Assembly: GCF_000988165.1 (NCBI RefSeq)
Contig: NW_020169381.1
Location: forward strand, 1 to 15,145
From: Vairimorpha ceranae
Taxonomy: Eukaryota > Microsporidia > Nosematidae
Reading direction: 5' to 3'
Length of the DNA stretch: 15,145 nt
Shown here: positions 1-8,531 of the stretch, piece after piece
Layout: every line of letters begins with the position of its first letter
How positions within the stretch are numbered: the stretch's first letter is position 1
Notes under the pieces: model-generated
Told to the model about the DNA's origin: nothing
The model's database searches: none
Seen by the model: the letters and a program-made list of their open reading frames with translations, nothing else
Program-made: the position numbers and the translations under genes

Positions 1-192
1 TGGTCTTTAAGTAGACCGAGGATTCTGTATCCTAAGGGAACGCTCTTTTCTCCTATAAGCAAGGCCGTAAAGGTATGCTGGCGTGCAAGCGGAATATTGA
101 TGTTTTGTTTTTACAGTGGAGTTTTTGGGGGCCTGGTGGTTTTTCTTCTGTTTCTGTTTTTTATTTTTTAACAATAAACTTTTTATTTTATT
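1..192 (-). pseudogene. Partial, frameshifted copy of the small end-repeat protein family
   Basis: Read on the minus strand from 192 to 1, this matches the plus-strand ORF at 14454-14720 almost codon for codon. It shares the stretches NSTVKTKHQY and GLAYRRKE. The left copy has one extra codon in the lysine-rich linker and one extra base just after RRKE. That base shifts the frame and ends it at a stop at 9-7, whereas the right copy reads on through RILGLLKDHF. A stop at 198-196 lies upstream, and homology to the hydrophobic N-terminus of the right copy ends there, so the signal-like part is missing. The window edge cuts the 3' side. No function is recognised. It is most likely a decayed member of a lineage-specific multigene family. 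Confidence 0.7.
1..192. repeat. Left arm of a long-range inverted repeat (partner 14520-14707)
   Basis: The reverse complement of 1-192 aligns with 14520-14707 with only small indels (net 4 bases: one codon plus one frameshifting base). The match is strong over 1-125 and weaker in the A-rich linker. The arms are about 14.3 kb apart and point inward. The repeat probably continues left of the window. The two arms are gene copies in opposite orientation, not obviously transposon termini. Confidence 0.85.
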
Positions 193-198
193 TTTTTA

Positions 199-349
199 TG
201 TTGATTTATAAACAAATGATAAATTAAATTGTAAACATTAGGTTAAATAAGATACATCGAACAATTACAAAAAGTGCGAACAGCACCTTTATTTTCTTTG
301 TTTACTTTTTATTTTAATTGTTTACCTTGTTAAATATTACATGTTGCTA
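199..349. other. AT-rich spacer without recognised features
   Basis: This is low-complexity AT-rich DNA between the left gene fragment and the dispersed repeat that starts near 350. I see no open frame longer than a few codons with family resemblance, no RNA gene and no clear structured repeat. Confidence 0.5.
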
Positions 350-485
350 AATTAAGATGTTAAAACTACATGTGTAAGATTTTAATAGAAGATTAACTGT
401 TTTTTTTAGAAAAATGATTATGAAAACAGATTAGATGTATACAAACAAATTAAAAATTATTGCCACATGTTAGTTGCATCATGAT
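350..485. repeat. Dispersed direct repeat, copy 1 (copy 2 at 12302-12435)
   Basis: The two copies share AATTAAGATGTTA, then ACTACATGT, ATTAACTGTTT, AAAACAGATTAGATGTA and TAGTTGCATCATGA, all in the same order and spacing. It lies directly upstream of the MULE transposase remnant, and weak similarity continues to about 575, including a shared ATTAATTAA. It may therefore be the 5' terminal or leader region of that MULE family. No inverted partner was found downstream of the MULE, so that assignment is tentative. The copies contain a tiny ATG frame ending KTD-stop, which I do not consider a gene. Confidence 0.75.
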
Positions 486-544
486 AAAAACAAAAATGAA
501 TCTGTCTGGTATTGTTTTAGAAAAAGTTTTCCAAAACGGGAGTA

Positions 545-1402
545 AATAAATTTTAGTACAAATGAATTAATTAACAATAAATTCAAGCTCTGTACTAATG
601 ATCCCATAACTGTTTTTTTTTATGAAAACGCTAGCTGTACTCTTCAAAACATTTATAATGATTCTGTTCAAAAAACATGCTTCCTAATGAAGCGATAGCA
701 AAAAATTTGGTAAGTTTAGATAATACAAAAAGAATTAAAAACAGGATTAATGCGTAATATTAAACAAAAATTTCTAAGAAAGGTATCTAGATTACAAATT
801 TGTCGCTTGAAGTTAATTATGATATTACCATTGAATATTTAAATACATTCTCTAATTATAAATTTTTACAATGTGATAGTTTTTTAAATGAAGAACAAAG
901 ACTTAGAATTTTTTGGAAATATAATTGTTAAGCAAGCCTTAAATACTATCTTGTTTTCGGATGATAGTTTATTTAAAACTTGCCTAGCTCTATTTAGTCA
1001 GTTTTTTTTAATAAATATGGTTATAAATAGCAGGGTTTTCTCTTTAATCTATCCTTTAATGCCAAATAAAGAGGAAAGTTGTTATAAGGAAGTATTTTGG
1101 ACATCTAGACTCAACCTTTCACTTTTATGTATAAATGATTTAATTTTAAATTTTATATACGCGATTTCTAATGCAACTAGAGCATTTTTTTGCCTTGTAG
1201 AATAAAATTTAATTTGTTTTATTATTCTCGAACAATTTATAAAAACCTTTTTACTAAAGGATTAAAACAAAATTATCAAAGTGATAAAGCATTTAGGTTG
1301 TATATTAAATGCATAATCAGTTGGATATTTATCAAATTTGGATATCGATATAATTTCTATATTTCCATAAAAATTTATTATTTCAGAAAGTTACACATGT
1401 AG
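545..1402 (+). pseudogene. Mutator-like element (MULE) transposase, degenerate
   Basis: Cut-and-paste DDE transposase of the Mutator superfamily, recognised from motif order. About 560-870 carries a poorly conserved N-terminal part, possibly a FLYWCH-type zinc finger region. Around 888-1205 the open frame gives FSDDSLFKTC, which matches the first catalytic Asp region (family pattern DGTFK.C). It is followed by VFSLIYPLMPNKEESCYKEVF, matching the PL.Y.L.PNK...TY...F block. LILNFIYAISNA matches the second catalytic site, where the usual Asp is Asn. At 1190-1402 the frame shifts and gives YSRTIYKNLFTKGLKQNYQSD and then FRLYIK, matching the FH...I.......GL...Y......R block. At least three frames are needed, so the gene is dead. 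Homology beyond 1402 is doubtful. Confidence 0.8.
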
Positions 1403-1620
1403 GAATAAAAACTTTTCCAGCTTTTTTTATAAAAATGGATTTATAAAGATTTTATCTCAAGTTTAAATTTGTATAGTGATGTATCCGTCTTTATTATAAG
1501 CTTCAATAATGTTTTTAATATTTTTGTTTAATAGGTTTCCTCTAGTTTGAGGTCTGGAAAATTCTGGAGTCTCGCGTTATTCGTGTCGATTTGTTATTGA
1601 ACAATATTTTATGTAATTAA
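1403..1620 (+). other. Possible downstream part of the MULE transposase
   Basis: This stretch follows the recognisable MULE core directly. A short frame near 1534-1605 reads RFPLV, a stop, then GLENSGVSRYSCRFVIEQ, which could be a worn version of the FP..LWN block found after the catalytic core in MULEs. The resemblance is weak and rests on position as much as on sequence. No terminal inverted repeat was found. Confidence 0.25.
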
Positions 1621-1800
1621 TTTGCGTTTTATATTTATAGTAAAATATTTATTTGTAAATAAAAATATTAAAAATAAATGAAAAAGTAAGCAAAAATATT
1701 AATTAATATATAACTTTTAAGAATAAGCACAAAAAGTGACGCAAATGTCGAGTTTACGACATATAATCGAATAATGTCTAATATACCGTTAATAAATAAC
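1621..1800. other. AT-rich spacer
   Basis: AT-rich sequence between the MULE remnant and the 51-codon ORF. Nothing recognisable was found on either strand. Confidence 0.4.
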
Positions 1801-1802
1801 CA

Positions 1803-1958
1803 TGTGTAAGGAATTAATAATTTTTTGTAAAAAGTTTGAGAGTGAAGATTTGTCTTTGATTCGATTTGTAGAAAAACTACGATATATGATTTTAATAAAA
1901 AGTATTAAAGCTGAACTTAGCGGCAGCATGTACAAACTATTTGAAACAGCAAATTAAA
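1803..1958 (+). CDS. Small unknown ORF, 51 codons, possibly a MULE C-terminal relic
   Basis: An ATG-initiated frame encodes a charged, probably helical peptide containing KKFESEDLSLIRFVEKLRY and ends at TAA. The same frame continues after the stop for about 22 more codons (TELINKVMLLNY). That suggests a single nonsense mutation in a longer frame. The charged helical character and the position 400 bp after the MULE core would suit the C-terminal tail of a MULE transposase, but no diagnostic motif is present. It could equally be a chance frame in AT-rich DNA. Confidence 0.25.
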
Positions 1959-2606
1959 CGGAGTTAATAAATAAAGTTATGCTTTTAAACTATACTAATA
2001 ATATTGTAAAGTTAAAAAAATAGCTTTTTATGATTTTCATGAATCTTTTGAATTAATTTTGTGTTTAAATATGCTTTAGGGGCTATTTTTTTATATTTCG
2101 GCGAAATTGATTCGAAACTGTAATATTACGGCCGCTAAAAATATTATATATTAAAATTTATTTAATTTTTTTTTTCTGTAATTCCATCGGGTATAAAAAA
2201 AATAAATATTAATAGTGAAATCAATTTTAATAATTGACATATGGTAAATTATACTTTAAAAACCCATTTTAGAAATAAAAATTTAAAAAATTGCGAATCA
2301 AAGGCTTTCAGTGAAGAAACTATATATATTTTGTAGCAAATAAGTTGCATAAACATTACAAAGAAAAGGAGAAAATATAAACTTTAAGCAATATTAATGA
2401 ATTAGACAATTTAATAACTTTAAAATATTAAGCCGTCATGATCAGATTCTTGACAAGAATCAATAGTAAAAAGTTTTGCATAGTTTCCTTCTAAAATTTA
2501 ATATTTTTTTATTTAATCAAAAAAACATTTAATTTAAGGGCATTAATTTATAAAAAACTCAAAAATTCAATAAATACATTAAACGACGTAATTTAAAAAA
2601 AAATAT
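1959..2606. other. AT-rich region without recognised genes
   Basis: About 650 bp dominated by A and T runs. A broken frame near 2420-2590 reads for some 20-25 codons between stops, but I cannot relate it to any family. No structured RNA, TIR or tandem array was seen. Confidence 0.4.
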
Positions 2607-2664
2607 TTAACAAGAGCCTAATAGAGCTTTTTTTAAACATGAATTTATCCCATAGGGACATTCT
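2607..2664 (+). repeat. Dispersed short repeat, copy A
   Basis: This matches 3907-3966 in the same orientation and 7718-7772 inverted. The shared core is TTAACAARAGCCTAWTAGAGCTTT, then an A-rich segment, then a block resembling GTCC-C-A-GGGACAT. In all three copies one frame starts (N)KSLLELY or KSLIELF, so the repeat may be a fragment of coding sequence rather than a terminus. The element family is unknown. Confidence 0.55.
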
Positions 2665-2835
2665 ATAAGTGTACATAATTTATTCTTGAATATTAAAAAG
2701 TAAAAATCTATCGAAAAGTGACATATTGTGGTATCAAATTACATAACTTTTTATATTTTTTCTTATTTTAATAATTTTTCGAAAATGAATTTTCTACAAA
2801 AAACGAACTTATTCGGATATAAGTTTTTCTTTTAA
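2665..2835. other. AT-rich spacer
   Basis: Sequence between repeat copy A and the GC-richer island. I see nothing that I can annotate. Confidence 0.4.
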
Positions 2836-3084
2836 TTATTCATGACAGTCCATCATTGAACTTTCCATACTTGAGTCCATCGTTTTAAAGTTATCCTTCT
2901 CATCCGCCAATTCAAGCTCAAAGTGAGCTTCAGCCTTTTGCGACTGGCGACAGTTAAGCTACCCGGTATCATCTTGAGAGTTCTTGTCTGTATACAATAT
3001 GCCTCTGTGTCTAGTTATAATCCTAGGTCGTTCGCGTATAGGCGATGGTAAGTTGTTACTATGTCGTCCCACGTCATGAATTTT
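2836..3084 (-). pseudogene. GC-richer open frame of unknown origin with one internal stop
   Basis: On the minus strand a frame of about 82 codons runs from 3084 to a TAA at 2838-2836, with a single in-frame TAG at 2961-2959. It contains RERPRIITRHRGILYTDKNS before the stop. After it come KAEAHFELELADEK and a Ser/Met-rich acidic tail ending DCHE. Base composition is much less AT-rich than the surroundings, which suggests a different origin or recent coding constraint. The plus strand is also open here for about 59 codons (about 2876-3054), so the coding strand is not certain. I do not recognise the protein. Confidence 0.35.
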
Positions 3085-3290
3085 TTAAAAAGTTTTTTTT
3101 TTATAAATAAAAATTCTTAAAATAAGAGTAACGCAAAAATGAGGAGGCATGAAGTATAATACAGCGGGGCATCCACAAAGATGGATGCAAATAATAATAA
3201 ACAAGTTAGTTTAAAAAAGTACAAATTTATCTGCTCCTCCTTGAAGCAATACTTTCGTTTTGGTCGTCTCGCTCGAGGTTACCACACATA
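3085..3290 (-). other. Short open frames upstream of the GC-richer island
   Basis: Two overlapping minus-strand frames are open here. One begins MCGNLERDDQNESIASRRSR and stops near 3233. The other reads RRPKRKYCFKEEQINLYFFK and then a hydrophobic run (LTCLLLFASIF, then LLIFALLF) to a stop near 3115. The second could encode one or two membrane segments. The local composition resembles the 2836-3084 island, so this may be one decayed gene in several frames. No family was recognised. Confidence 0.25.
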
Positions 3291-3484
3291 AATTTATGGT
3301 TGTAAAAAAAATATAAATCATAGCTTAGTTTATAGTTTTCCTCGTTTTAATTTTTTGTCTGTATCGCATGAAAAATAGCAAGTTTTTTTTATATCTCAAT
3401 ACATGACTTTCTGTATAACAAAATTTTATGTAATAAAATTTTCTAAACAAAATTTAATAAGTTTAAAATCTTTATAAAAAGATT
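3291..3484. other. AT-rich spacer
   Basis: Low-complexity AT-rich DNA with several A or T runs. No gene or repeat was recognised. Confidence 0.4.
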
Positions 3485-3673
3485 TTATGCATCTAAATTT
3501 ATAATTGACCCAAAATGATTATCATTGCATACAGGCCTGGTTCCAAGTAGGTTTTTTAAAACATAAGGAACAAAATTGTCAAATTTATCATAAGCGTGTC
3601 TTGTATTAGGTTTGGCTAAACTTTCAGAAGCCATGACAGTAGATAAATACTGAACAACATTTAGCAAATTCAT
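3485..3673 (-). CDS. Unknown 62-codon ORF
   Basis: An ATG-to-TAA frame on the minus strand. The product has a mixed composition that is unusual for a chance frame in such AT-rich DNA, including SESLAKPNTRHAYDKFDNF and LGTRPVCNDNHFGS. There is no signal peptide and no zinc-binding or catalytic motif that I can name. A stop lies three codons before the ATG together with other upstream stops, so the ORF cannot extend far 5' in the same frame. It may be a fragment of a transposon ORF or a degenerate host gene. A second Met at residue 14 is an alternative start. Confidence 0.35.
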   Translation of the reverse strand: MNLLNVVQYLSTVMASESLAKPNTRHAYDKFDNFVPYVLKNLLGTRPVCNDNHFGSIINLDA

Positions 3674-3906
3674 AAAAAAATAATTTCATTTTTTCATATT
3701 TCAAATGTAACAGACTCCATAAATCATTTATCAAGTATAAAAAAGTTTGCAGATGTTATTGTTATATATTTCATGACATTTTTACTATAATTTAAACTTT
3801 AAAATAGCTTATTACAAATAATATTTTATAAAGGGAATGCATGAATTTATAGAAGAACAATGAAAAGAAATAAAATTACCTAAATAAGAATATTTAACAA
3901 AAAACT
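3674..3906. other. AT-rich spacer
   Basis: AT-rich sequence between the unknown ORF and repeat copy B. I see nothing that I can annotate. Confidence 0.4.
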
Positions 3907-3966
3907 TTAACAAAAGCCTATTAGAGCTTTATTAAAAAGTTTGTTATGTCCTACAGGTACATCTCA
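3907..3966 (+). repeat. Dispersed short repeat, copy B
   Basis: Direct copy of 2607-2664 and inverted relative to 7718-7772. Shares AACAAAAGCCTATTAGAGCTTT and a following block ending near GGTACATCTC. Together with copy C it brackets the second Merlin remnant and the Tc1/mariner element in inverted orientation, about 3.8 kb apart. Confidence 0.55.
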
Positions 3967-4845
3967 GTCATATAGACGGTTTTTTGAAGATCGAAGCATA
4001 TAGCATTATATATCTAACGTATACTACTTACCTTAATATTTAAAGTATCTACACTCTTAAATAGTGATTTTTATATTTAATTACTGGTGGACAAAAAAAA
4101 ATACGTAAAAACAAAATTTAGAAGATTGATTTTAAAAAATATGATTAAATAATAATATAAATGATACAAAGTATTACTTTTTAGCGATGCCTAAAGATAC
4201 AGTTAAATATGAACTATGCAAATACTTCAACAAAAAAAGACAAATGAGATTAACATAGAAGATTGTAATAAAGAGACAAAAAGCGGAAAGGCATTAGACA
4301 AGCACTTTAACATTAAATAGCTGGAAAAATTAATATTTATAAAAAAATAAAGACGAAATACAATTTACATCCGTATTTGTCCATACTAATAATCATTTTT
4401 ACCCTCAAAAAAAATTATTTCAAAATAAAAAAGAAGAAAATTTAATTAATTTTTTATTTAATTAAAAAAAATAGAAAAATTATTTTTATTAATAAAATAA
4501 CCAATCTTTTGCAAATATGTATGTTAATATGTAAGTTATAAGAAATGACTTGAGATTTTAACCAGGATAGAAGCATTTATCTAATCAATAGTACTTAAGA
4601 AAAACCTTGAAAAGCGTTTCCTTGAAATAAGAATAAAAAAAGATTTTGTCTTCGTAGATGGTAATGAAAAGAGGTCGACGTGTTTTAATCTGCAAGATTC
4701 TGATAGAATCTAAATTTTTTATTGAAAAAAAAACAACTAAATACTTCATATATAGTTATTTTATTATTAATGTTAGTGATCCAACTACATATTTGTGAAT
4801 TACTTGTTTGAACATCACGATTTGTTTATGTAAAATATTATAACA
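3967..4845. other. AT-rich region with fragmentary frames
   Basis: No recognisable gene. Two minor frames are worth recording. One near 4215-4317 includes INIEDCNKETKSGKALDKHF before a stop. The other, near 4591-4713, reads LEKRFLEIRIKKDFVFVDG and NEKRSTCFNLQDSDRI before a stop. Both are short and have no family motif, and may be relics of older insertions. The remaining sequence is A/T runs. Confidence 0.3.
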
Positions 4846-4867
4846 AAAAAGACTTTAGAGTCTTTTT
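4846..4867. repeat. Perfect small hairpin
   Basis: AAAAAGACT, a four-base loop TTAG, then AGTCTTTTT gives a 9-bp perfect stem. The right arm ends in a T run, which resembles a simple terminator fold. In a eukaryotic AT-rich setting this may be chance, and no gene lies directly upstream. Confidence 0.4.
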
Positions 4868-5112
4868 CTATAAATCACTCTTTAGATATTTAAATAACTC
4901 TTAACTTTTTTTTGTTTGTTTAAATTGATCCACGATACTATTTAAAGGAATTAAATTAAGAGACAAACGATTGCAGATTAAGAATAAACATTATTCTAAT
5001 TAATCGTATTCTCATTCTCACCACTACTTTTTTTAAAACACGATGCATAAAGTGTTTCAATTAATTTGAAAATATATGTCGGTTTTTTTAAGATTTGTAT
5101 AGCTCTAAAAAA
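4868..5112. other. Spacer before the second Merlin remnant
   Basis: AT-rich DNA that should hold the 5' terminus of the Merlin element at 5113-5863 if that survives. I found no sequence here matching the 3' flank (5864-5946) in inverted orientation, so its TIRs are not identified. Confidence 0.35.
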
Positions 5113-5863
5113 ATGAGTATTTATTTTGATAAAACGAAAAAGGCATTTGATCAAATTGTTTTTAATATTATGTTAGAATAGTTTTGTTCTCGATATTAAA
5201 ATAACGTATAAAGTTTTATTAAGAGACATAATATTTTAAGATGTTCTCGTGCTACTTGCAAAAAGGAAATAAAAATTACAAATAGAAGGGTATTTTTTAA
5301 TACTAAATTAATTGAAAAATAGTTTCGAAAGTTGTATTTTATTTTTGCATAACAATTCAATTTAACTTATAAACTTTATTTCGGATTAAAGTAGAAAACG
5401 ATTGATCTTTTTGTAAAACGCTCACGACCCAATATAAAAAGAGATACAAAATGTGGAGGTTCTGACATATTTGTGGAAATACTGGACTAAATTTGGCAAA
5501 TGAAAATATAACAAAGGACAGTGAATTGGTGAGTATGAGTCTGAAGAATGATTAAACATATGTCCTGCTATTTGCTTTCTAATTTAACTTAAAAATAGAA
5601 AGGCAAGTGTACATTTACCTTACGTATTAAATATGCCATGCCAGAAAGCATTTTATATCGATTGCTGGAAGAATAAGTCAATTTAAAGAATTGCAGTATG
5701 TATACATCTTTTTATAAAGCATAGTATTGAGAGTATTTTATATTGAAGAAGTATGCACGAAAATACTATAGAAGAGACGTGTGCAGGATAAAATTTAATA
5801 GTCCGGGTAATTGTAGAGACTTGTGCAAAATTTTGTAATTTTCTGGAATTCTTTACTTTTTAA
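5113..5863 (+). pseudogene. Merlin-type (ISXO2/IS1595-like) transposase, degenerate copy 1
   Basis: DDE transposase of the eukaryotic Merlin superfamily. From the ATG at 5113 one frame runs to about 5490 and is broken only by stops. It carries a zinc-ribbon region with RCSRATCKKE (about 5242-5271), an NRRVFFNTKL segment like the family GTFF block, and a GLK..TIDLF helix-turn-helix. Then comes CGGSDIFVEI, leading into the first catalytic Asp region. After frameshifts, KYNKGQ (the KRKYNRGH block), FYIDCWKN (second Asp, kept) and HENTIEETCAG (catalytic Glu, kept) appear in order. The stop at 5861-5863 gives about 250 codons, the normal family size. Multiple stops and shifts make it dead. No TIRs were recognised, and it differs strongly from the copy at 12625-13425. 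Confidence 0.85.
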
Positions 5864-5946
5864 AGAGAATTAAAATGTTTTAAGTTTAAAAAGCAAATAA
5901 AATTTTTAAATTAAAAAAAATTATATTTTTTAAAATGATTTTGTTA

Positions 5947-6147
5947 CAGTCTGTTGTATAATCTTAACACAGCTATTTTTATCAAAGCCTCTAAGCAAAA
6001 TGCACTAATGTTTTAGTCTTTTGACATTAATTTATTCAATTTTTATTTCACCTGAGATTTAATTACTCATTTATTCTTATAGTAGATATAATGTATTGTT
6101 TATATAAAATTAGGGTTTTTTAAAAAAAGTGTTGCATAATCTTACGA
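5947..6147. repeat. Left terminal inverted repeat of the Tc1/mariner element
   Basis: Pairs with 7437-7641 in inverted orientation with small indels. The outer motif is TTGTATAATCTTAACAC (from about 5953) and the inner motif is GTTGCATAATCTTACGATAG (6131-6150). These are presumably the two transposase binding sites. Confidence 0.9.
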
Positions 6148-6164
6148 TAGTTTAATTTTAATGA

Positions 6165-7365
6165 TATTAAATAATCGATTAGGCCACCATTATTTTCAAT
6201 CACTAGTTATATTCTGTTTCCCATCAAATCAATAAGCTTTTTACAGAAATCCGTGCTTATATTATGCCAATTTTTTAAAAATTTAGGTTTTTAATTTATT
6301 TATACTACCATAGGTTTTACCTTCAGAATAAAACTGTCTAGAAAGCTCTCCCAAAGATAATCTATAGAATTAAGACCAGGAGAATTTGCTAGCCAAAACA
6401 CTGTCTTGATATTTTTGCAAGCTAGCCAATCTTTTATGGATACTGAAACATGTGGCCCTTAGTTATCTTATCCTGCTGAAAAATTATTTTAAATAAATTT
6501 TGCCCAGAAATAAATGAATGTAAATAGTAATTTAATATATCTTGATATTTAAAACATCTATACTTCCTGAAATAAAAGTCAATTTTTTTTTTGAAATTGT
6601 GGTATTCTGCATACCATTTTTAAAATGATTATAAAGAAAATTAATTTATTCGCCCTCCAAAAAATATATAAATAAAATTTATGGAGAAGGGAAGAGATTT
6701 ATATCGAGATGAATAGAAATAGCTCAACTAATAAAAAAAAGTTCATTGAAAATTATGTTGAGTTTTGTTTAGCCTCAGGTAGACGACCCAGGGGTTTCCA
6801 CATAAAAATTAAAGAAACCTTTTACCATAACTGAAGGTCCCTTATGGTTTTGCGGGAATACACAACTTCATTTGTTTTAAATCCTGCTCAATAATAGTTA
6901 TAACCATCTAAACCATTAAAATTGAACTTTTTTTCAAAAAAAATATTATTTTTTTCCACTAATCCCAATATTTTAATATTTACCTGAAAAAAGTAATCTA
7001 TTTTTTTTATGTTTAAAATTTAAAGCAGGTTTTCGACGGCATTTTTTTTTATGTTTGCCATCTTTTGCCAAAATTCTTGTTATGATGGATTTATGCATAT
7101 TTAAATCTAAAAAATACTTCAACTTATTTACCATTACATTTTTATTAAAAGTAATTTAAATAATCTTGACAACGTCCTAAGAGAGACCTTTCAAAAGAAA
7201 CCAGATGGCTTCTTCTTACCATAATTAATAAAATCTTTGATGTATTAAGCGATAACAGCGCGTGATTTGCCCATCTTTCTGCTAATTTTAGAAATTGACG
7301 TTTTTTGCTCACTCAGCAACATAATAACAACCTTTTCAAAATCATCGAAGGTTGGTTTCCATCAT
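6165..7365 (-). pseudogene. Tc1/mariner transposase, degenerate
   Basis: Read on the minus strand. An N-terminal helix-turn-helix (about 7345-7215) includes LLSEQKTSISKISRKMGKSR, followed by a stop and NYGKKKPSG, as in Tc1 paired-like DNA-binding domains. Then comes MHKSIITRILAKDGKHKKK (about 7100-7045), the second HTH. The first catalytic block reads WKKIIFFFEKKFNFNGLDGY, where the usual SDE core is FFE, so the first Asp is lost. The second block keeps QQD. The last block reads VFWLANSPGLNSIDYLWES, where the family SPDLNPIENLW has Asp to Gly and Glu to Asp. Several frameshifts and stops lie between the blocks. The total span of about 1.2 kb suits a family protein of 340-350 residues. Confidence 0.88.
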
Positions 7366-7436
7366 CAGAGGCTAACAAAATAATAATTTTAAAAAAAAAT
7401 TTTCTGCCAAAAAAAAGTTTACCAAAAATTTAACAC

Positions 7437-7641
7437 TCGCAAGATTATGCATCACTTTTTTTATACAAAGCCCAATTTTACGAAAGCAATACATTATATC
7501 TAGTAATAGAATAAATGAGTAACTAAACCCCAATTTAAATATAAAAGTGACTTAATTAATGTCAATAAAATTTTACATTAGTGCAATTTTAGTAGAGTTT
7601 TTGATAAAAATAGGGGTGTCGTAAAATTATGCAGCGGACTG
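7437..7641. repeat. Right terminal inverted repeat of the Tc1/mariner element
   Basis: Inverted partner of 5947-6147. Read inward from 7641, the outer motif is GCTGCATAATTTTACGACAC and the inner motif is GTGATGCATAATCTTGCGAG. The two ends diverge by scattered substitutions, which suggests an old insertion. Confidence 0.9.
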
Positions 7642-7717
7642 CAATTTAAAAAGTAAATACAAAAAACATTAACGTCGTCTTAAGGACATTTTTTCTCTTC
7701 CTCATTTTATAACTATA

Positions 7718-7772
7718 GTCTTCTCTGGGACACAACCATTTCTTAAGTAAAGCTCTAGTAAGCTTTTATTGT
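7718..7772 (-). repeat. Dispersed short repeat, copy C (inverted)
   Basis: The reverse complement begins AATAAAAGCTTACTAGAGCTTT and continues to a block like GTCCCAGAGAAGAC, matching copies A and B. In one frame it reads KSLLELYLRNGCVPE. Lies about 75 bp outside the right end of the Tc1/mariner element. Confidence 0.5.
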
Positions 7773-8151
7773 ACAACTTTGATTTGTTATTCATATTATT
7801 GTGATTAAAAGTTATTTTATTGCTATTCTTAAATTTTGTGTTTATTCTTTCAAAATTTTTATTTATAATAAATTATTTTGAAATTTAAGTTAAAATAATA
7901 AATGTTATGAAGTACATAACAATAACCCATTTAAAAATTAACAGGAACAAACAAGAATGTATTTTGTATGCTTTAACTGGATGAAATATTGAAGAATTTG
8001 CAAAATATTTTACTTTCTGTAATTGTTAAAAACCTTCTTTCTGCAACATAAGAATTTAATGTTTTTATTTTTAAATTTTTTGAAAAAATTAAATATTATA
8101 TAGTTTTAAAAGAAGGGTATTAGATGATTGAAGAAAGAAAGTAGAATTTGA
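7773..8151. other. AT-rich spacer with a small hairpin
   Basis: No gene recognised. A 7-bp stem hairpin lies at 7903-7921 (TGTTATG, loop AAGTA, CATAACA). The rest is AT-rich with short meaningless frames. Confidence 0.4.
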
Positions 8152-8531
8152 TTAAAAATAATTAGAAAGATTTTGTCGTGTTTTGCAAAATAAAATGAAA
8201 CGCAACGTAAATTTGTTAAGCCGTTGATTCGTGTTAATTCTCGATCCCCTCAAAGTTGCAATTCTTTTATATAGTTTTTGAATATGGCTAAATAAACATA
8301 TTGGTAAAATAAAAGAAAGACAAAAGATACTAGAACATGTCAACATACTAAGGTAGGATAAGATCGTTTAATGGGTTTTTTGGACAAACACACTGTAATG
8401 ATTAAACAAGCAATCTACATGTTTTAGTTGGTTCATTACAGACATTTTAACACAAACTATCCTTCTAGAACTTTAAATTACAAATGTGTGACCAGCCTTT
8501 ATTTTCATGCGGTTTAACACAGTACCCTTTA
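8152..8531 (-). other. Region 3' of the Ty3/Gypsy integrase, possible LTR remnant
   Basis: This lies immediately downstream (minus strand) of the end of pol, where a 3' LTR is expected. The minus strand has TGTTGACATG at about 8348, a plausible LTR-type TG start, and further in a TATA-like CTATATAAAAG near 8270. However, no matching copy was found upstream of gag (11911-12300), so an LTR cannot be confirmed. The 64-codon ORF at 8152-8346 (minus) lies inside this stretch and shows no family motif. Confidence 0.3.

Larger units (their letters stand above)
5945..7643 (-). mobile_element. Tc1/mariner-type DNA transposon with long IR/DR termini
   Basis: The element runs from CAGTCTGTTG at 5947 to the inverted CAGTCCGCTG ending at 7641, about 1.7 kb. 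The left flank is TA (5945-5946), as expected for Tc1/mariner targets. The right flank is CA, a likely mutated TA. About 200 bp at each end are clearly similar in inverted orientation, including CTCATTTATTCT and AGATATAATGTATTG. A motif close to TGCATAATCTTACGA lies at both the outer and inner edges of each repeat, giving the IR/DR arrangement of Sleeping Beauty-like elements. The transposase between them is on the minus strand and dead. Confidence 0.9.

Noticed and set aside
4846..4867. Rho-independent bacterial terminator
   Set aside because: The stem is almost all A-T, no gene ends just upstream, and the rest of the window is eukaryotic TE sequence.
8152..8346. 64-codon minus-strand ORF as a gene
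   Set aside because: It lies in the presumed LTR or 3' flank of the retroelement, has no motif, and its hydrophobic start is typical of T-rich sequence.
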